From Aquidulcibacter sp. (lineage in GTDB: Bacteria; Pseudomonadota; Alphaproteobacteria; Caulobacterales; Aquidulcibacteraceae), in assembly GCA_027532555.1 (NCBI GenBank), contig JAPZTJ010000016.1, positions 1 through 42,851 of the forward strand: a stretch of 42,851 nt of DNA, written 5' to 3'. Positions 18,172 through 26,697 of this stretch are shown here, in pieces; position 1 is the first letter of the stretch, and each line of letters begins with the position of its first letter. The translations under genes and the position numbers were made by a program. The notes beneath the pieces are model-generated. The model was not told the origin of the DNA. It ran no database searches and worked only from the letters and a program-made list of their open reading frames with translations.

Positions 18172-18735
18172 ATGACCAACGGCTGGACGGATGATCGCGT
18201 CACCCTACTCAAGAAGTTGTGGACAGATGGGCTGTCAGCCAGTCAAATCGCCAAACAATTGGGTGGTGTTACCCGCAACGCCGTGATTGGCAAGGTTCAT
18301 CGGTTAGGTTTGGCAGGTCGGGCGGCGCCATCGCGTCCAATCAAGCGGATTCCGGTGCCAACCGCGCGTCCGCGCCCGGTCTTAGTTGTCCCCCCTCATG
18401 TGGCTGCCAAAGTGGAGTCGGCAGTTAAAGCTCTGGCCCCTGCGGCGCCCCACCCCATCGTCAAGCCAGCGCCAAAGCCGGTTCCCCCTCCGCAAAAGCG
18501 GGGCGATTTGATTGGCGTGCTGCAATTGGGCACCAATATGTGCAAATGGCCAATCGGGGACCCAGGCGATCCCGATTTTGGGTTCTGCGGTGCCCAGTGT
18601 AGCTCAGGCGCGGTCTATTGCACCGAACATGCCGCCATCGCATTCCAGCCCGCCCTCAGCCGTCGCCAAAGCGGCAGCAAGGAAGACCGTGCAGCTTCTG
18701 AAGTGCGTCGTCTGGCCCGGCTGGCAAACTTTTAG
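18172..18735 (+). CDS. gcrA: GcrA cell-cycle regulator
   Basis: A 187-residue protein. The start MTNGWTDDRVTLLKKLW is where GcrA proteins begin and has GGGGA six bases upstream; the open frame extends 23 codons further but that part is not family-like. The N-terminal helix-turn-helix (about 1-45, ASQIAKQLGGVTRNAVIGKVHRLGL) recognises DNA methylated at GANTC by CcrM. A proline/lysine-rich linker (50-110) leads to the C-terminal part that binds sigma-70 domain 2, with CKWPIGDPGDPDFGFCG and CTEHAAIAF. GcrA activates early cell-cycle genes such as ctrA, ftsN and mipZ in Caulobacter. It is divergent from chpT, and has its own strong terminator. Confidence 0.95.
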   Translation: MTNGWTDDRVTLLKKLWTDGLSASQIAKQLGGVTRNAVIGKVHRLGLAGRAAPSRPIKRIPVPTARPRPVLVVPPHVAAKVESAVKALAPAAPHPIVKPAPKPVPPPQKRGDLIGVLQLGTNMCKWPIGDPGDPDFGFCGAQCSSGAVYCTEHAAIAFQPALSRRQSGSKEDRAASEVRRLARLANF

Positions 18736-18752
18736 ATCAACCAGTTAGGTGG

Positions 18753-18790
18753 AAAAAAGCCGCTGCCTCTGTCGAGGGAGCGGCTTTTTT
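18753..18790. terminator. Bidirectional terminator between gcrA and the Mcd-like gene
   Basis: AAAAAAGCCGCT (18753-18764) is fully complementary to AGCGGCTTTTTT (18779-18790) around a 14-base loop. Both sides end in a T run when read in the respective direction, so it can serve gcrA (plus) and the convergent acyl-CoA dehydrogenase gene (minus). Confidence 0.9.
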
Positions 18791-18811
18791 CTTTAAAAGG
18801 GCTGACAGAAT

Positions 18812-20491
18812 TTAGTCTTCCAGCAGGCGACGCGCGATAACTTGAGCTTGAATTTCGCCAGCACCTTCAAAGATGTTCAGGATGCGGGCATCTGCTAGGA
18901 CGCGGCTGACGGGATATTCCAGCGCAAAGCCATTCCCACCATGGATCTGCAAAGCATTGTCGGCTGCTGCCCACGCTACGCGGGCGGCCAGAAGCTTGGC
19001 CATGCCCGCTTCTAAGTCGCAGCGCTTGTCTTCGTCCTTTTGACGGGCCGCAAAATAGGTCAATTGGCGTGCGCCGAGAATTTCTGCCGCCATTTGCACA
19101 AGCTTGTTGTGTACGCGTGGGAACACAAAAATGGCATCGCCGAATTGCTGGCGATCAAGCGCATAGGCCAAGCCCAGATCTAAGGCGTTTTGTGCGACGC
19201 CTATGGCGCGTGCCGCTGTTTGGATGCGAGCGCTTTCAAACGTGGCCATCAAATGCTTGAAGCCCATCCCTTCAACGCCCCCCAGAAGGTTTTCTGTCGG
19301 GACTTTGAAGGCGTCAAAGCCAAGCTCATACTCCTTCATGCCGCGATAGCCCAAAACCTCGATCTCGCCACCGGTCATGCCGTCAGCGGGGAATGGGGTT
19401 TCGTCAGTGCCACGTGGTTTTGGTGCCAAGAACATCGAGAGGCCCGAGAAATTATTGGTCTCTGGCTTGGTGCGGGCAAGTAAGGTCATCATGTCGGCGC
19501 GCGCGGCATGGGTGATCCACGTCTTATTGCCGGTGATTTCCCAATGGCTGCCTTTGTTCTCACCGCGGGTGCGAAGTGCACCAAGGTCTGAACCGGTGTT
19601 GGGCTCGGTAAAGACGGCAGTCGGCAGGGTCTCTGCAGAGGCAATACGAGGCAGCCAATAATTCTTCTGCTCGTCCGTCCCACCGGTTAAGATCAGCTCA
19701 GCGGCAATTTCAGAGCGGGTCCCCAGTGAGCCAACACCGATATAGGCGCGCGATAATTCCTCGGAGACGACGCACATGGCGGTCTTGCCCATGCCTGAGC
19801 CGCCAAATTCTTCTGGGATTGTCAGACCAAAGACACCCAGATCGGCCATCTCGGTCAGAACGGACATCGGGATCAATTCATCGCGCAGGTGCCAGCCATG
19901 GGCAAAAGGAGCGACTTTTTCTTGGCCAAAGCGGCGGAAAGTGTCGCGCACCATTTCATAGGTTTCGTCGAGGCCTGTAACTTCAATCGTCCCCTTACCC
20001 TGGGCTTGGGCTACCAAATCCGCAGTCCGAGTTTTAAGTTCTTGGGTTGCTGCCGCCAAAAGCGCAGCACTTGCGGGCCCTGACAAAGCCTCTTCCACGA
20101 TGGCTTCAAGCCCGAGTTCCGCTGGGCGAATGATTTCGCCCTGATTCATGGCAATCCCGCCTTTAAGATCACCCAGATAATTGGCGAACAATAAGCACGA
20201 AAGGGCGGTTTCAGTTTCGCCAAATAGGCCTTCATCTTGCAGCTTGAGCGCCCAATTGGCCACTTCGCGCAAGGTCTCAACATAGGTCGCGATCCACGCC
20301 AAACCGTGCACAATGTGTTGCTCTTGATCGATGAGCTTACGGTCGATTTTGCCAGCCGGTGCCACACGCTTGCGAACAAAGGCCAAAGCCGCAACCTTAA
20401 TCGGTGCAAGCGCTGCCGCACTCTCTCCCAGCAAAGCAGGAACGGTCTGAGGGGAAAGGTCCAAATGGAGTGTTGGCGTGGAAGCGTTCAT
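18812..20491 (-). CDS. mcd: Acyl-CoA dehydrogenase, probable (2S)-methylsuccinyl-CoA dehydrogenase
   Basis: A 559-residue flavin enzyme made of an unusual N-terminal helical domain (about 1-170) plus a complete acyl-CoA dehydrogenase. The second part shows LGVFGLTIPEEFGGSGM, VFTEPNTGSDLGAL, GNKTWITHAARADMMTLLART, GYRGMKEYELGFD and catalytic-end IFEGAGEIQAQVIARRL. The long N-terminus together with the THAARAD and RGMKEYEL motifs is what I associate with methylsuccinyl-CoA dehydrogenase of the ethylmalonyl-CoA pathway, which converts (2S)-methylsuccinyl-CoA to mesaconyl-CoA during acetate assimilation. The rest of the pathway (ccr, ecm, mch, mcl) is not in this window, so assignment is from sequence features only. 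Monocistronic by layout. Confidence 0.75.
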   Translation of the reverse strand: MNASTPTLHLDLSPQTVPALLGESAAALAPIKVAALAFVRKRVAPAGKIDRKLIDQEQHIVHGLAWIATYVETLREVANWALKLQDEGLFGETETALSCLLFANYLGDLKGGIAMNQGEIIRPAELGLEAIVEEALSGPASAALLAAATQELKTRTADLVAQAQGKGTIEVTGLDETYEMVRDTFRRFGQEKVAPFAHGWHLRDELIPMSVLTEMADLGVFGLTIPEEFGGSGMGKTAMCVVSEELSRAYIGVGSLGTRSEIAAELILTGGTDEQKNYWLPRIASAETLPTAVFTEPNTGSDLGALRTRGENKGSHWEITGNKTWITHAARADMMTLLARTKPETNNFSGLSMFLAPKPRGTDETPFPADGMTGGEIEVLGYRGMKEYELGFDAFKVPTENLLGGVEGMGFKHLMATFESARIQTAARAIGVAQNALDLGLAYALDRQQFGDAIFVFPRVHNKLVQMAAEILGARQLTYFAARQKDEDKRCDLEAGMAKLLAARVAWAAADNALQIHGGNGFALEYPVSRVLADARILNIFEGAGEIQAQVIARRLLED

Positions 20492-20620
20492 GATGAGACT
20501 CTCTTATTTCGCATATGCAGCATGACATAGCGCACGCATGCCAGAAGGCAAAGGCTAAATTTAGCCCTATCTGTGCAATATTTTTCTAATTTGAGAGCAT
20601 TCATCCGCCGATTGGGGATA

Positions 20621-21703
20621 TCATTTTCCAGAAGAGCGGGGTCTGCCGTAAAAATAACCCTGTTGGCCGATCACGCCAATCTCACGCAGGGCTTCAGCTT
20701 CCTCCGCTGTTTCCACCCGTTCAGCCACTGTTTCCATACCAAGGCCCCGGGCAAGTTGGTCAATTGCAACCACAAAAGCGCGACTATCCTCACGCGATTC
20801 AATGTTTTGCACGTAGGCACCGTCGATCTTGATCTCATCAAGGGGTAGGGCGCGGATAGAGCGGAAAGAGGTATGTCCTTCACCAAAGTCATCCAGGGCC
20901 AAGCGAGAACCCGCAGCACGGACAGATTGTCCAAATCTCGCCGCAGCGTCCAAATCATGGATCGCGATGGATTCGGTAATTTCGACCGTTAGACGGTCGG
21001 AGATTGCGTGATTGTGATTGAGAATATCAAGATAATCCCGGCAGGCTGACGAATCCGCTATTGTCCCAGCTGAGACATTAATCGCGAGCTTGATCGTGTC
21101 TTCACGTGTCAAAGCACTCAGCGCGAGGTTTAGCGTCTCGATATCTAATTCGCCGACAAGGCCGGCACGTTCTGCTGCGGGGATGAAGTCGATCGGCGCG
21201 ACAATGCGTCCATCGACTTGGATCAGGCGGGATAAGCATTCCCACCGCACAATTTGATTATCGGCTGTCGAGATGATTGGCTGACGAAACAGGCACATGC
21301 GGTTGTCTGCCAAAGCAGACTTTAGCATCATGGTTTCGGGATCATTGGCAGCTCGCGGGAACGGCGGCACATATTCTGGCGCAAGCGCCATAATTTCCCG
21401 GAAGACAATGATCTGTTGGGCAGCATTGGCGATCACTTCCAGATTTCTTGGCCGCCGGATTGTCACTGGATGGCCGCGGTGCAGGGCTTGGAACGCAGCA
21501 CCTTCGACAGCCAAATCCAGCTCATCGAAATGGGCAGGAGGTCGATCTACTTGCAAGAAAACAGCGGCCTTAGTTGGGTCAACCCAAGACAATCCACCTC
21601 TTTCATCAATCGTGCAGGCCGTTGCGTGCAGCAAGCTCAGCGCGTCTTCAGCTGGGCTGACGGTGGCATCAGGCAGAGGTTCGGAGTGGATCGAATGGAC
21701 CAT
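20621..21703 (-). CDS. EAL-domain cyclic-di-GMP phosphodiesterase
   Basis: About 360 residues from the ATG at 21703, which has AGAGG seven bases upstream; the GTG two codons earlier is too close to it. The C-terminal 240 residues form an EAL domain: WECLSRL in place of E-A-L, AINVSA, VEITES, LALDDFGEGHTSF, IKIDGAYV, ETVAERVE and GQQGYFYGRP. The metal and substrate residues (E, N, E, DD, K, E, Q) are all kept even though EAL reads ECL, so hydrolysis of c-di-GMP to pGpG is likely. The N-terminal 110 residues have no recognised sensory domain. Located 62 bases after the TolC-family gene on the same strand and possibly co-transcribed; a link to biofilm or swarmer-stalk transition is only inferred. 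Confidence 0.85.
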   Translation of the reverse strand: MVHSIHSEPLPDATVSPAEDALSLLHATACTIDERGGLSWVDPTKAAVFLQVDRPPAHFDELDLAVEGAAFQALHRGHPVTIRRPRNLEVIANAAQQIIVFREIMALAPEYVPPFPRAANDPETMMLKSALADNRMCLFRQPIISTADNQIVRWECLSRLIQVDGRIVAPIDFIPAAERAGLVGELDIETLNLALSALTREDTIKLAINVSAGTIADSSACRDYLDILNHNHAISDRLTVEITESIAIHDLDAAARFGQSVRAAGSRLALDDFGEGHTSFRSIRALPLDEIKIDGAYVQNIESREDSRAFVVAIDQLARGLGMETVAERVETAEEAEALREIGVIGQQGYFYGRPRSSGK

Positions 21704-21764
21704 CCGCACACCTCTGACCTGTTTTCCCTAAAAAGAGAAGTCCTAATTTGCCCGGCTACAGGCC

Positions 21765-23237
21765 TTATCGTTTAGCGTTAGGCTTGGGCCGTCCGCCCGC
21801 GCGTTCGGCAGCCTTCACCGATACTTGGCTAGGAAGAGGTACAATGCTCAAAACTGTTTCGACCGCTGCCAAGGGCACTTCAGGCGGAGTTAGCCAAGGA
21901 AGCCCTGTCTTTTTAACGCTCGCACTGGTAGCCTCTAGGTCTGAGGGCTTTAGAACTCCTGTGATAGCAGACAAAGCGATGGTGGCTGCTTGTAAGTCGT
22001 GCATCGCACGGGCTTGGGCCAATTGAGCTTCCAACAATTCTTGTTGCTGAATCAACACATCAAGCGTCGTCCGAAGACCAACCGACTGCTCAAGCTCTGC
22101 CCCTTCGAAAGCAATTTGGGCGGCTTTGACCTGTTCCGCAGAAGCGTTCACCGCCACCCGCGCGACACGGGCTTGGTGCCACGCATTGGTAGTCCGTTCC
22201 GAAATCTGGCGTTCGCCATCGACTGCAGAAAAACGGGCAGCGTTGGCATTACCCAAAACCTCTGTAATGCGAGAGCTGGCGAGGCCACCTGTGAAGATGG
22301 GTACCGATAGGCGCGCTGTCACAGCCGTATTGCCGCTGCGATTGCCATCAAAGCCGGAATCGACGGCCCAAGCTTGGCTGGCCTGAATGGTGATTTTGGG
22401 CCGGTTCTCAGCCTCAATTACTTTAGCACCTGCCAGCGCGATTGTTTCGCCCAGACGAATGGCCGCTAGGTCCGGATTATTCGCCCGCGCCAGAACGAGG
22501 GCTTGGTCGAGGCTGGCAGGGCCAGCAACCTCTTTAATCTCTGGCGTCAGTTCCGTCGGCGCTTGCCCGATCAGACGCTCAATCGCCGACCGACTTGCAT
22601 CGACGGCGGCTTCAGCAGCGGCAAGCGCTGTTGTACTCGCCGCTTGGCGGGCTTCGACTTGGGCGACATCGGTTTTGGTGACATCACCAACATCAAAGCG
22701 CACGCGCACGGCTTCTAGCTGGCGGTTTAAAGTGGCCAGATTTTGACGACGGATTTCCACGGTCCGTAAGTCGCGACGCAGCGCGGCATAGGCAATGACG
22801 ACATCGCGCATCACCGCCAATTCACTGGCTGCTAAACGCGCATCGGCTTGGGCAATCTGGGCTTCGGCTAGGCTCATGGCAGCCTTAACCCGACCTGCCA
22901 GCCAAACCGGTTGTGAGGCGCTAAGGCCATAGGTTGTGGGGGTTGTTTCCGTAGCGAGGCGGCTGGAAATCACACCGGTGGAACTGATAGAGCGGGTCCA
23001 GGATTCTTGTTGGCCATACGTGGCTTCGCCACCGATCTGCATCCGTCTTTGCGCGACAGCTTGCACCCGCCGCTGACCAAGGGCACGCAAATTGGCGCGC
23101 TGGCTTTCAAGGCCGGGATTGGTTTGCAGGGCTAAGGTGACAGCCTCTGGCAAGGTTTGAGCAGAGGCGGGGCTTGTGGCAATTGCCAAAATGGCAAGCG
23201 ACAAGGTGTAATTAAAGGCGTTCTTTAGGGAGGTCAT
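21765..23237 (-). CDS. TolC-family outer-membrane efflux/secretion channel
   Basis: A 490-residue protein with a signal peptide (LSLAILAIATSPASA) and two OEP repeats. TLPEAVTLALQTNPGLESQRANL begins the first repeat; LDQALVLARANNPDLAAIRL begins the second. DVGDVTKTDVAQVEAR and VGLRTTLDVLIQQQELLEAQ are the paired signature segments of type I secretion outer-membrane proteins. Long heptad-rich helices between them form the periplasmic tunnel of the trimer. No inner-membrane ABC or RND partner is encoded nearby, so the exported substrate is unknown. An ordinary GGGAGG ribosome site precedes the ATG. Confidence 0.9.
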   Translation of the reverse strand: MTSLKNAFNYTLSLAILAIATSPASAQTLPEAVTLALQTNPGLESQRANLRALGQRRVQAVAQRRMQIGGEATYGQQESWTRSISSTGVISSRLATETTPTTYGLSASQPVWLAGRVKAAMSLAEAQIAQADARLAASELAVMRDVVIAYAALRRDLRTVEIRRQNLATLNRQLEAVRVRFDVGDVTKTDVAQVEARQAASTTALAAAEAAVDASRSAIERLIGQAPTELTPEIKEVAGPASLDQALVLARANNPDLAAIRLGETIALAGAKVIEAENRPKITIQASQAWAVDSGFDGNRSGNTAVTARLSVPIFTGGLASSRITEVLGNANAARFSAVDGERQISERTTNAWHQARVARVAVNASAEQVKAAQIAFEGAELEQSVGLRTTLDVLIQQQELLEAQLAQARAMHDLQAATIALSAITGVLKPSDLEATSASVKKTGLPWLTPPEVPLAAVETVLSIVPLPSQVSVKAAERAGGRPKPNAKR

Positions 23238-23560
23238 CGTTTAAGCATCTTTGCGTCTATGCACCACAAGTGTGGCGGGGGAGGGACCTTACGCGGCTGG
23301 TTTTTGTGCCTTAAAGGTGCGGATTAGCATGACCGGAGGACGTGTCATGCTTTAACCTTAATCAGTTGACAAATGTGAGTTAGGTGGGGTGTCCTCTCAT
23401 CTTATTCACAACTAATTGAGCGTAAATTCACACGTTTGGCTAGATGGCAATTGACCTCTTAGCCAGAGTGGCCACACAATGGCGGTGTGTATCGTCAAAA
23501 TCGTTTGTGGAAACAAAGCGAGCCGAACTTGTTACGTCTACTAAGGGCAGATTGTGATCC
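23238..23560. other. 323-bp intergenic stretch with an 8-bp inverted repeat and one DnaA-box match
   Basis: Separates divergent tolC-like and hydrolase-like genes, so it must hold two promoters, though no convincing -35/-10 pair was found. AGCATGAC (23326-23333) and GTCATGCT (23344-23351) form an inverted repeat, and TTATTCACA (23402-23410) fits the DnaA-box consensus TTATNCACA. A TTGACA at 23366 has no matching -10. No gene, RNA or mobile sequence is visible. Confidence 0.6.
23326..23351. repeat. Perfect inverted repeat, 8-bp arms
   Basis: AGCATGAC and GTCATGCT are separated by ten bases. Located about 90 bases upstream of the TolC-family start, so an operator is as likely as a terminator; no T-run follows. 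Confidence 0.5.
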
Positions 23561-24673
23561 ATGATGGACGATGAGACTTTGAACACTGTTGAACCCAAGA
23601 GCGCAGCCAAAACAGCGAGCCCACAGGGATCTTGTGGCCTATTGCGGCGCGAAATGATTTGGTCTGGCGTTTGTGCAGCGGGCCTCTCAGGCTTTGGCGC
23701 AAGCTCGGCATTCGCCCAGTCCAGGGGTACCCCACAGAATAACGAACGCGGTTTTAATCCGATGACTTGGCTTAATCGCGGTCGCGACAGCTTTGAAATC
23801 GTCTATGAAGCGTCAACCGGTGTCGTGGCCGCCCGTACCCGTGATTTTTCGATCCGCGCACCGGATGGCAATATGTGTCAGGCCCGCATCGCCTATCCGG
23901 TGACCGTCTTTGACCGCATGCCATTGATCATTTTCTGTCCTGATGCAGGCTGTAAAGGTGCGATGTATGATCCGTTCATTGGTGCGCTCGCGGCCAGTGG
24001 CTATTTCGTCATTGCCTTGGACGATCCACGCGCCGTCAGACTAAAGGCCGGTGAAGGGGCGACTTTGGTTGCTAATGCGCCAGAAATGCGTCGCCCGAAC
24101 CCGGCTGAAGCGCGCTTTCTAATCGACATGGCTTCCGAGGCTGCGCAAGTCTTAGGCCCACGAGCCAATCGTATGGATGCGTCACGCGTTGGCGTCGCAG
24201 GACATGGGGAAGGGGCGTGGATGGCGCTTAGCCTCGCGGGTTGGGGCTCTAGCAATTCTGACAGTTCAGCCGCGCGCGATGGCCGCGTTATGGCGGCCTT
24301 CGCACTCTCGCCAAGTCCCCTTGAGGAAAATGCCCGGATCGTCAATGGCGTGCCTGACGGGGGTGCATTGGCCCTTTTGGCAGGCCAGCGAGGTAGCCTT
24401 CCCCGCGCCCTCCCGGGCAGTGGCTTAATCGCCTTAAATCTGCCCCTACGCTCCAGCAATTTTGGTGGCTTGATAGGGAACTCAAGCGCGAACCGAAAGG
24501 GGGGGCAACGGCCGGTCCTAGAGCCAAGGCCGCTGGCTGCTGCGGTCGCCGCGGCATCGATCTTCTTTGACTGGGGTCTGAAGCGGCAAAGTGATCGCAA
24601 GCGCACATTGCTGGGCTTGGATGGACGGGTTGTTGAAGGTCTCAATCAGCCGCTCTTCATTCACCGCATCTAA
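23561..24673 (+). CDS. Secreted alpha/beta-hydrolase-like protein lacking the serine nucleophile
   Basis: A 370-residue protein with an N-terminal LLRREMIWSG...SAFAQ region that could be a Tat or Sec signal. The fold resembles dienelactone-hydrolase/PAF-acetylhydrolase proteins: a first strand MPLIIFCPDAGCKGAMYDPFIGALAASGYFVIALDDP, then VGVAGHGEGAWMALSLAG where the nucleophile elbow GHSxG should be, and a closing FFDWGLKR helix. In the elbow the serine position (residue 216) is glycine, encoded GGG, which needs at least two base changes to become serine. The likely histidine of the triad is also not evident near the C-terminus. Probably a binding protein or a pseudoenzyme, not a hydrolase. 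Its ribosome site is weak. No operon neighbour. Confidence 0.6.
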   Translation: MMDDETLNTVEPKSAAKTASPQGSCGLLRREMIWSGVCAAGLSGFGASSAFAQSRGTPQNNERGFNPMTWLNRGRDSFEIVYEASTGVVAARTRDFSIRAPDGNMCQARIAYPVTVFDRMPLIIFCPDAGCKGAMYDPFIGALAASGYFVIALDDPRAVRLKAGEGATLVANAPEMRRPNPAEARFLIDMASEAAQVLGPRANRMDASRVGVAGHGEGAWMALSLAGWGSSNSDSSAARDGRVMAAFALSPSPLEENARIVNGVPDGGALALLAGQRGSLPRALPGSGLIALNLPLRSSNFGGLIGNSSANRKGGQRPVLEPRPLAAAVAAASIFFDWGLKRQSDRKRTLLGLDGRVVEGLNQPLFIHRI

Positions 24674-24825
24674 AACAATTTTGCCCATACTTACGTCATA
24701 CGGTGTGCAGAACTGCAAAAATTCCACTTGCCTAGTGCGAAACCAAGGCAATGCTCTTAAATAAGCGGGTCTCAACCCGATGGGCGAATTGTGCAGACCA
24801 AGGTTGATGGGGAGGCTTTAGGCCA

Positions 24826-25932
24826 ATGAGTGATGATGCAAATGCCACCAAAACAACCGTAGTCGATACGGTGTCGGCAGAAGCCGTATTGCCTGAGATC
24901 AAGGTTGAGTCCAAGGATTTAACCCGCATTCGCAGCCAATTGTCCTTGGATGACCGGGCTTCTATCGCCACTTTTGGCGACAATGCACAGCGCAATGTGG
25001 TTGCCTATGCGGATCGGATCCTCGCCCAAACTCAGAATCGCGAGCTTGGCGATACCGGTCTTTTGTTGACCAGTATCATCGCCAAAGCCAAAGGCCTTGA
25101 TCCTGCCGCCATGCAGAAGAAGGGCTTCTTCGGCAAATTGTTTGGTGGTGCCAAGGCTGAAATCGAAAAATTCAAGGGCAAGTTTGAAGATGTTGCAAGC
25201 CAGATTGATGCCATCGGCATTCAATTGGAAAAGCGCAAAGACGGCTTGCGGCGTGACATTGCCGTTATGGACGATTTGCATGAGCAAACCGCCGCGTCGA
25301 TTGCGCAACTGAGCGCCTATGTCGAAGCTGGCGAAGCTTTTGCGGCTGAAATCAAAGCAACCCGTCTGCCAGAGTTGAAGACCATTGCTGATGAAGCCTT
25401 GCTCACCGGCGACGGTATGATTGAGGCGCAAGCTTACCGGGACGCCCAGCAAGCGATGGAGCGTTTGGAAAAGCGCATCTTTTATCTAAAGCAGGCCCGT
25501 CAAATCGGCATCCAACAATTGCCGCAAATCCGGATCGTGCAAGCGGGCGATGAGACCTTGGTCGAGAGCTTGCAGGCTTCAACCCGCCTGACCATCCCCT
25601 TGTGGAAGCAAAAGATGGTCCTGCTCTTGGGGCTGCGCCGTCAAGAGGATGCTTTGGCGATGCAAAAGGCCGTCACCGACGCCACCAATGAGATGCTGCG
25701 CCAAACTTCATCGATGATGAAAGAGCAAGCCATTGCAATTGAAGAGCAGTCTCAGCGCGGGATCGTCGATCTTGAAACCTTGGAACAAGCCAACCGCGAT
25801 TTGATCGACACGATTTCCGGTGTCCTTTCGACGCAAGAGGAAGGCCGTCAGAAGCGGGCCATGGTCGAAAAGCGCATGGACGAAATGACTCAGGAATTAC
25901 GACAAGCTTTGGTGCAAGGGCGCGTGACCTAA
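24826..25932 (+). CDS. telA: Toxic anion resistance protein TelA
   Basis: A 368-residue coiled-coil protein of the TelA family (tellurite resistance, also KlaA/YceH-like). Family features include the N-terminal ANATKTTVVDTVSAEAV low-complexity stretch, QRNVVAYADRILAQTQ, KGFFGKLFGG and the long helical segment IAVMDDLHEQTAASIAQLSAYVEAGE, ending in QLPQIRIVQAGDETLVE and LTIPLWKQKMVLLLG. These proteins are thought to act with membrane partners in anion or membrane-stress resistance; the mechanism is not established. GGGGAGG precedes the ATG. It opens a three-gene operon with two XpaC-like genes, gaps of three bases each. Confidence 0.9.
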   Translation: MSDDANATKTTVVDTVSAEAVLPEIKVESKDLTRIRSQLSLDDRASIATFGDNAQRNVVAYADRILAQTQNRELGDTGLLLTSIIAKAKGLDPAAMQKKGFFGKLFGGAKAEIEKFKGKFEDVASQIDAIGIQLEKRKDGLRRDIAVMDDLHEQTAASIAQLSAYVEAGEAFAAEIKATRLPELKTIADEALLTGDGMIEAQAYRDAQQAMERLEKRIFYLKQARQIGIQQLPQIRIVQAGDETLVESLQASTRLTIPLWKQKMVLLLGLRRQEDALAMQKAVTDATNEMLRQTSSMMKEQAIAIEEQSQRGIVDLETLEQANRDLIDTISGVLSTQEEGRQKRAMVEKRMDEMTQELRQALVQGRVT

Positions 25933-25935
25933 TTC

Positions 25936-26694
25936 ATGTCCCGTCGCCGCTCGAAAGATTGGATGAAGGAAGAGTTCGCCGTTCGGATTCGCTCGCCGCA
26001 ATCCTTTGGTGTGCTTGCATTCTGGTTCTTCATCTGGGCTATTTGCAGCTTTAATCCCTGGGTCGGCATCGGTTTGTTTTTTGCCGCTGGCGGGTCGCTC
26101 GGCTTCTTCGGTGGCAAGCGCGACACGGTGGATGACCTGTGGGGTTACGACAAAAGTCTCGATGAGTACTATGACGAGGACGAGGATGAAGATGGTCGTC
26201 GTCGTCGGCAGGGTGGCGAATCCGAAGCTGCTGCCCGGGCCCGCGCAAATGGTGAGGCCTTGCCCGAACCAGAAACCCCACCCAAGCTCCACCAAGCTGT
26301 GATTGCTGAAGCTGAGCCGTCACTCGTGCGGCTAGAGGCTGCTGCCAGCGTAGCCGAAGGTGAACTTGGCGCGCGTTTGCGCAATATGGTCGCGCGCGTC
26401 AAGGAAGTGGAGATGGGCTTGCGACAAGATCCTTCTAAATTGTCCGACGTCCAGCGCCTATTCACCTATTATCTGCCCGCCACCGCCGACTTATTGGGCG
26501 CGCGTGGTGCGATTGCAGGCGGCGCTGAGCCTGCGCGCTTGGCTGAAATTGATGCCATGATTGGCAAGCTTGATCTTGCTTACACCGATTTCGCCAGCCG
26601 CCTGCGGGGCCATGATGCCCGCAGCCTTGAGATCGATATGCGCTTGCTCGACCAGTCTCTGGACGATGAATTCGCGCACAAGACAAAGGGCTAA
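25936..26694 (+). CDS. XpaC-like membrane protein (5-bromo-4-chloroindolyl phosphate hydrolysis family), first copy
   Basis: A 252-residue protein with two N-terminal membrane segments (about 18-55; FWFFIWAICSF and GIGLFFAAGGSLGFFGG), an acidic tract (YYDEDEDEDGRRRR) near residues 75-90, and a cytosolic C-terminal helical domain. That domain contains FTYYLPATADLLGARGAIAG and a LAEIDAMIGKLDLAYTDF helix, the XpaC signature. XpaC was named for 5-bromo-4-chloroindolyl phosphate hydrolysis in Bacillus, but its true activity is unknown. The telA-xpaC pairing is conserved in distant bacteria, supporting a joint membrane function. The following gene is a related shorter copy. Confidence 0.8.
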   Translation: MSRRRSKDWMKEEFAVRIRSPQSFGVLAFWFFIWAICSFNPWVGIGLFFAAGGSLGFFGGKRDTVDDLWGYDKSLDEYYDEDEDEDGRRRRQGGESEAAARARANGEALPEPETPPKLHQAVIAEAEPSLVRLEAAASVAEGELGARLRNMVARVKEVEMGLRQDPSKLSDVQRLFTYYLPATADLLGARGAIAGGAEPARLAEIDAMIGKLDLAYTDFASRLRGHDARSLEIDMRLLDQSLDDEFAHKTKG

Positions 26695-26697
26695 GCG

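Noticed and set aside
23402-23410. TTATTCACA as a replication origin
   Set aside because: A single DnaA-box match with no cluster of boxes or AT-rich unwinding region is expected by chance.
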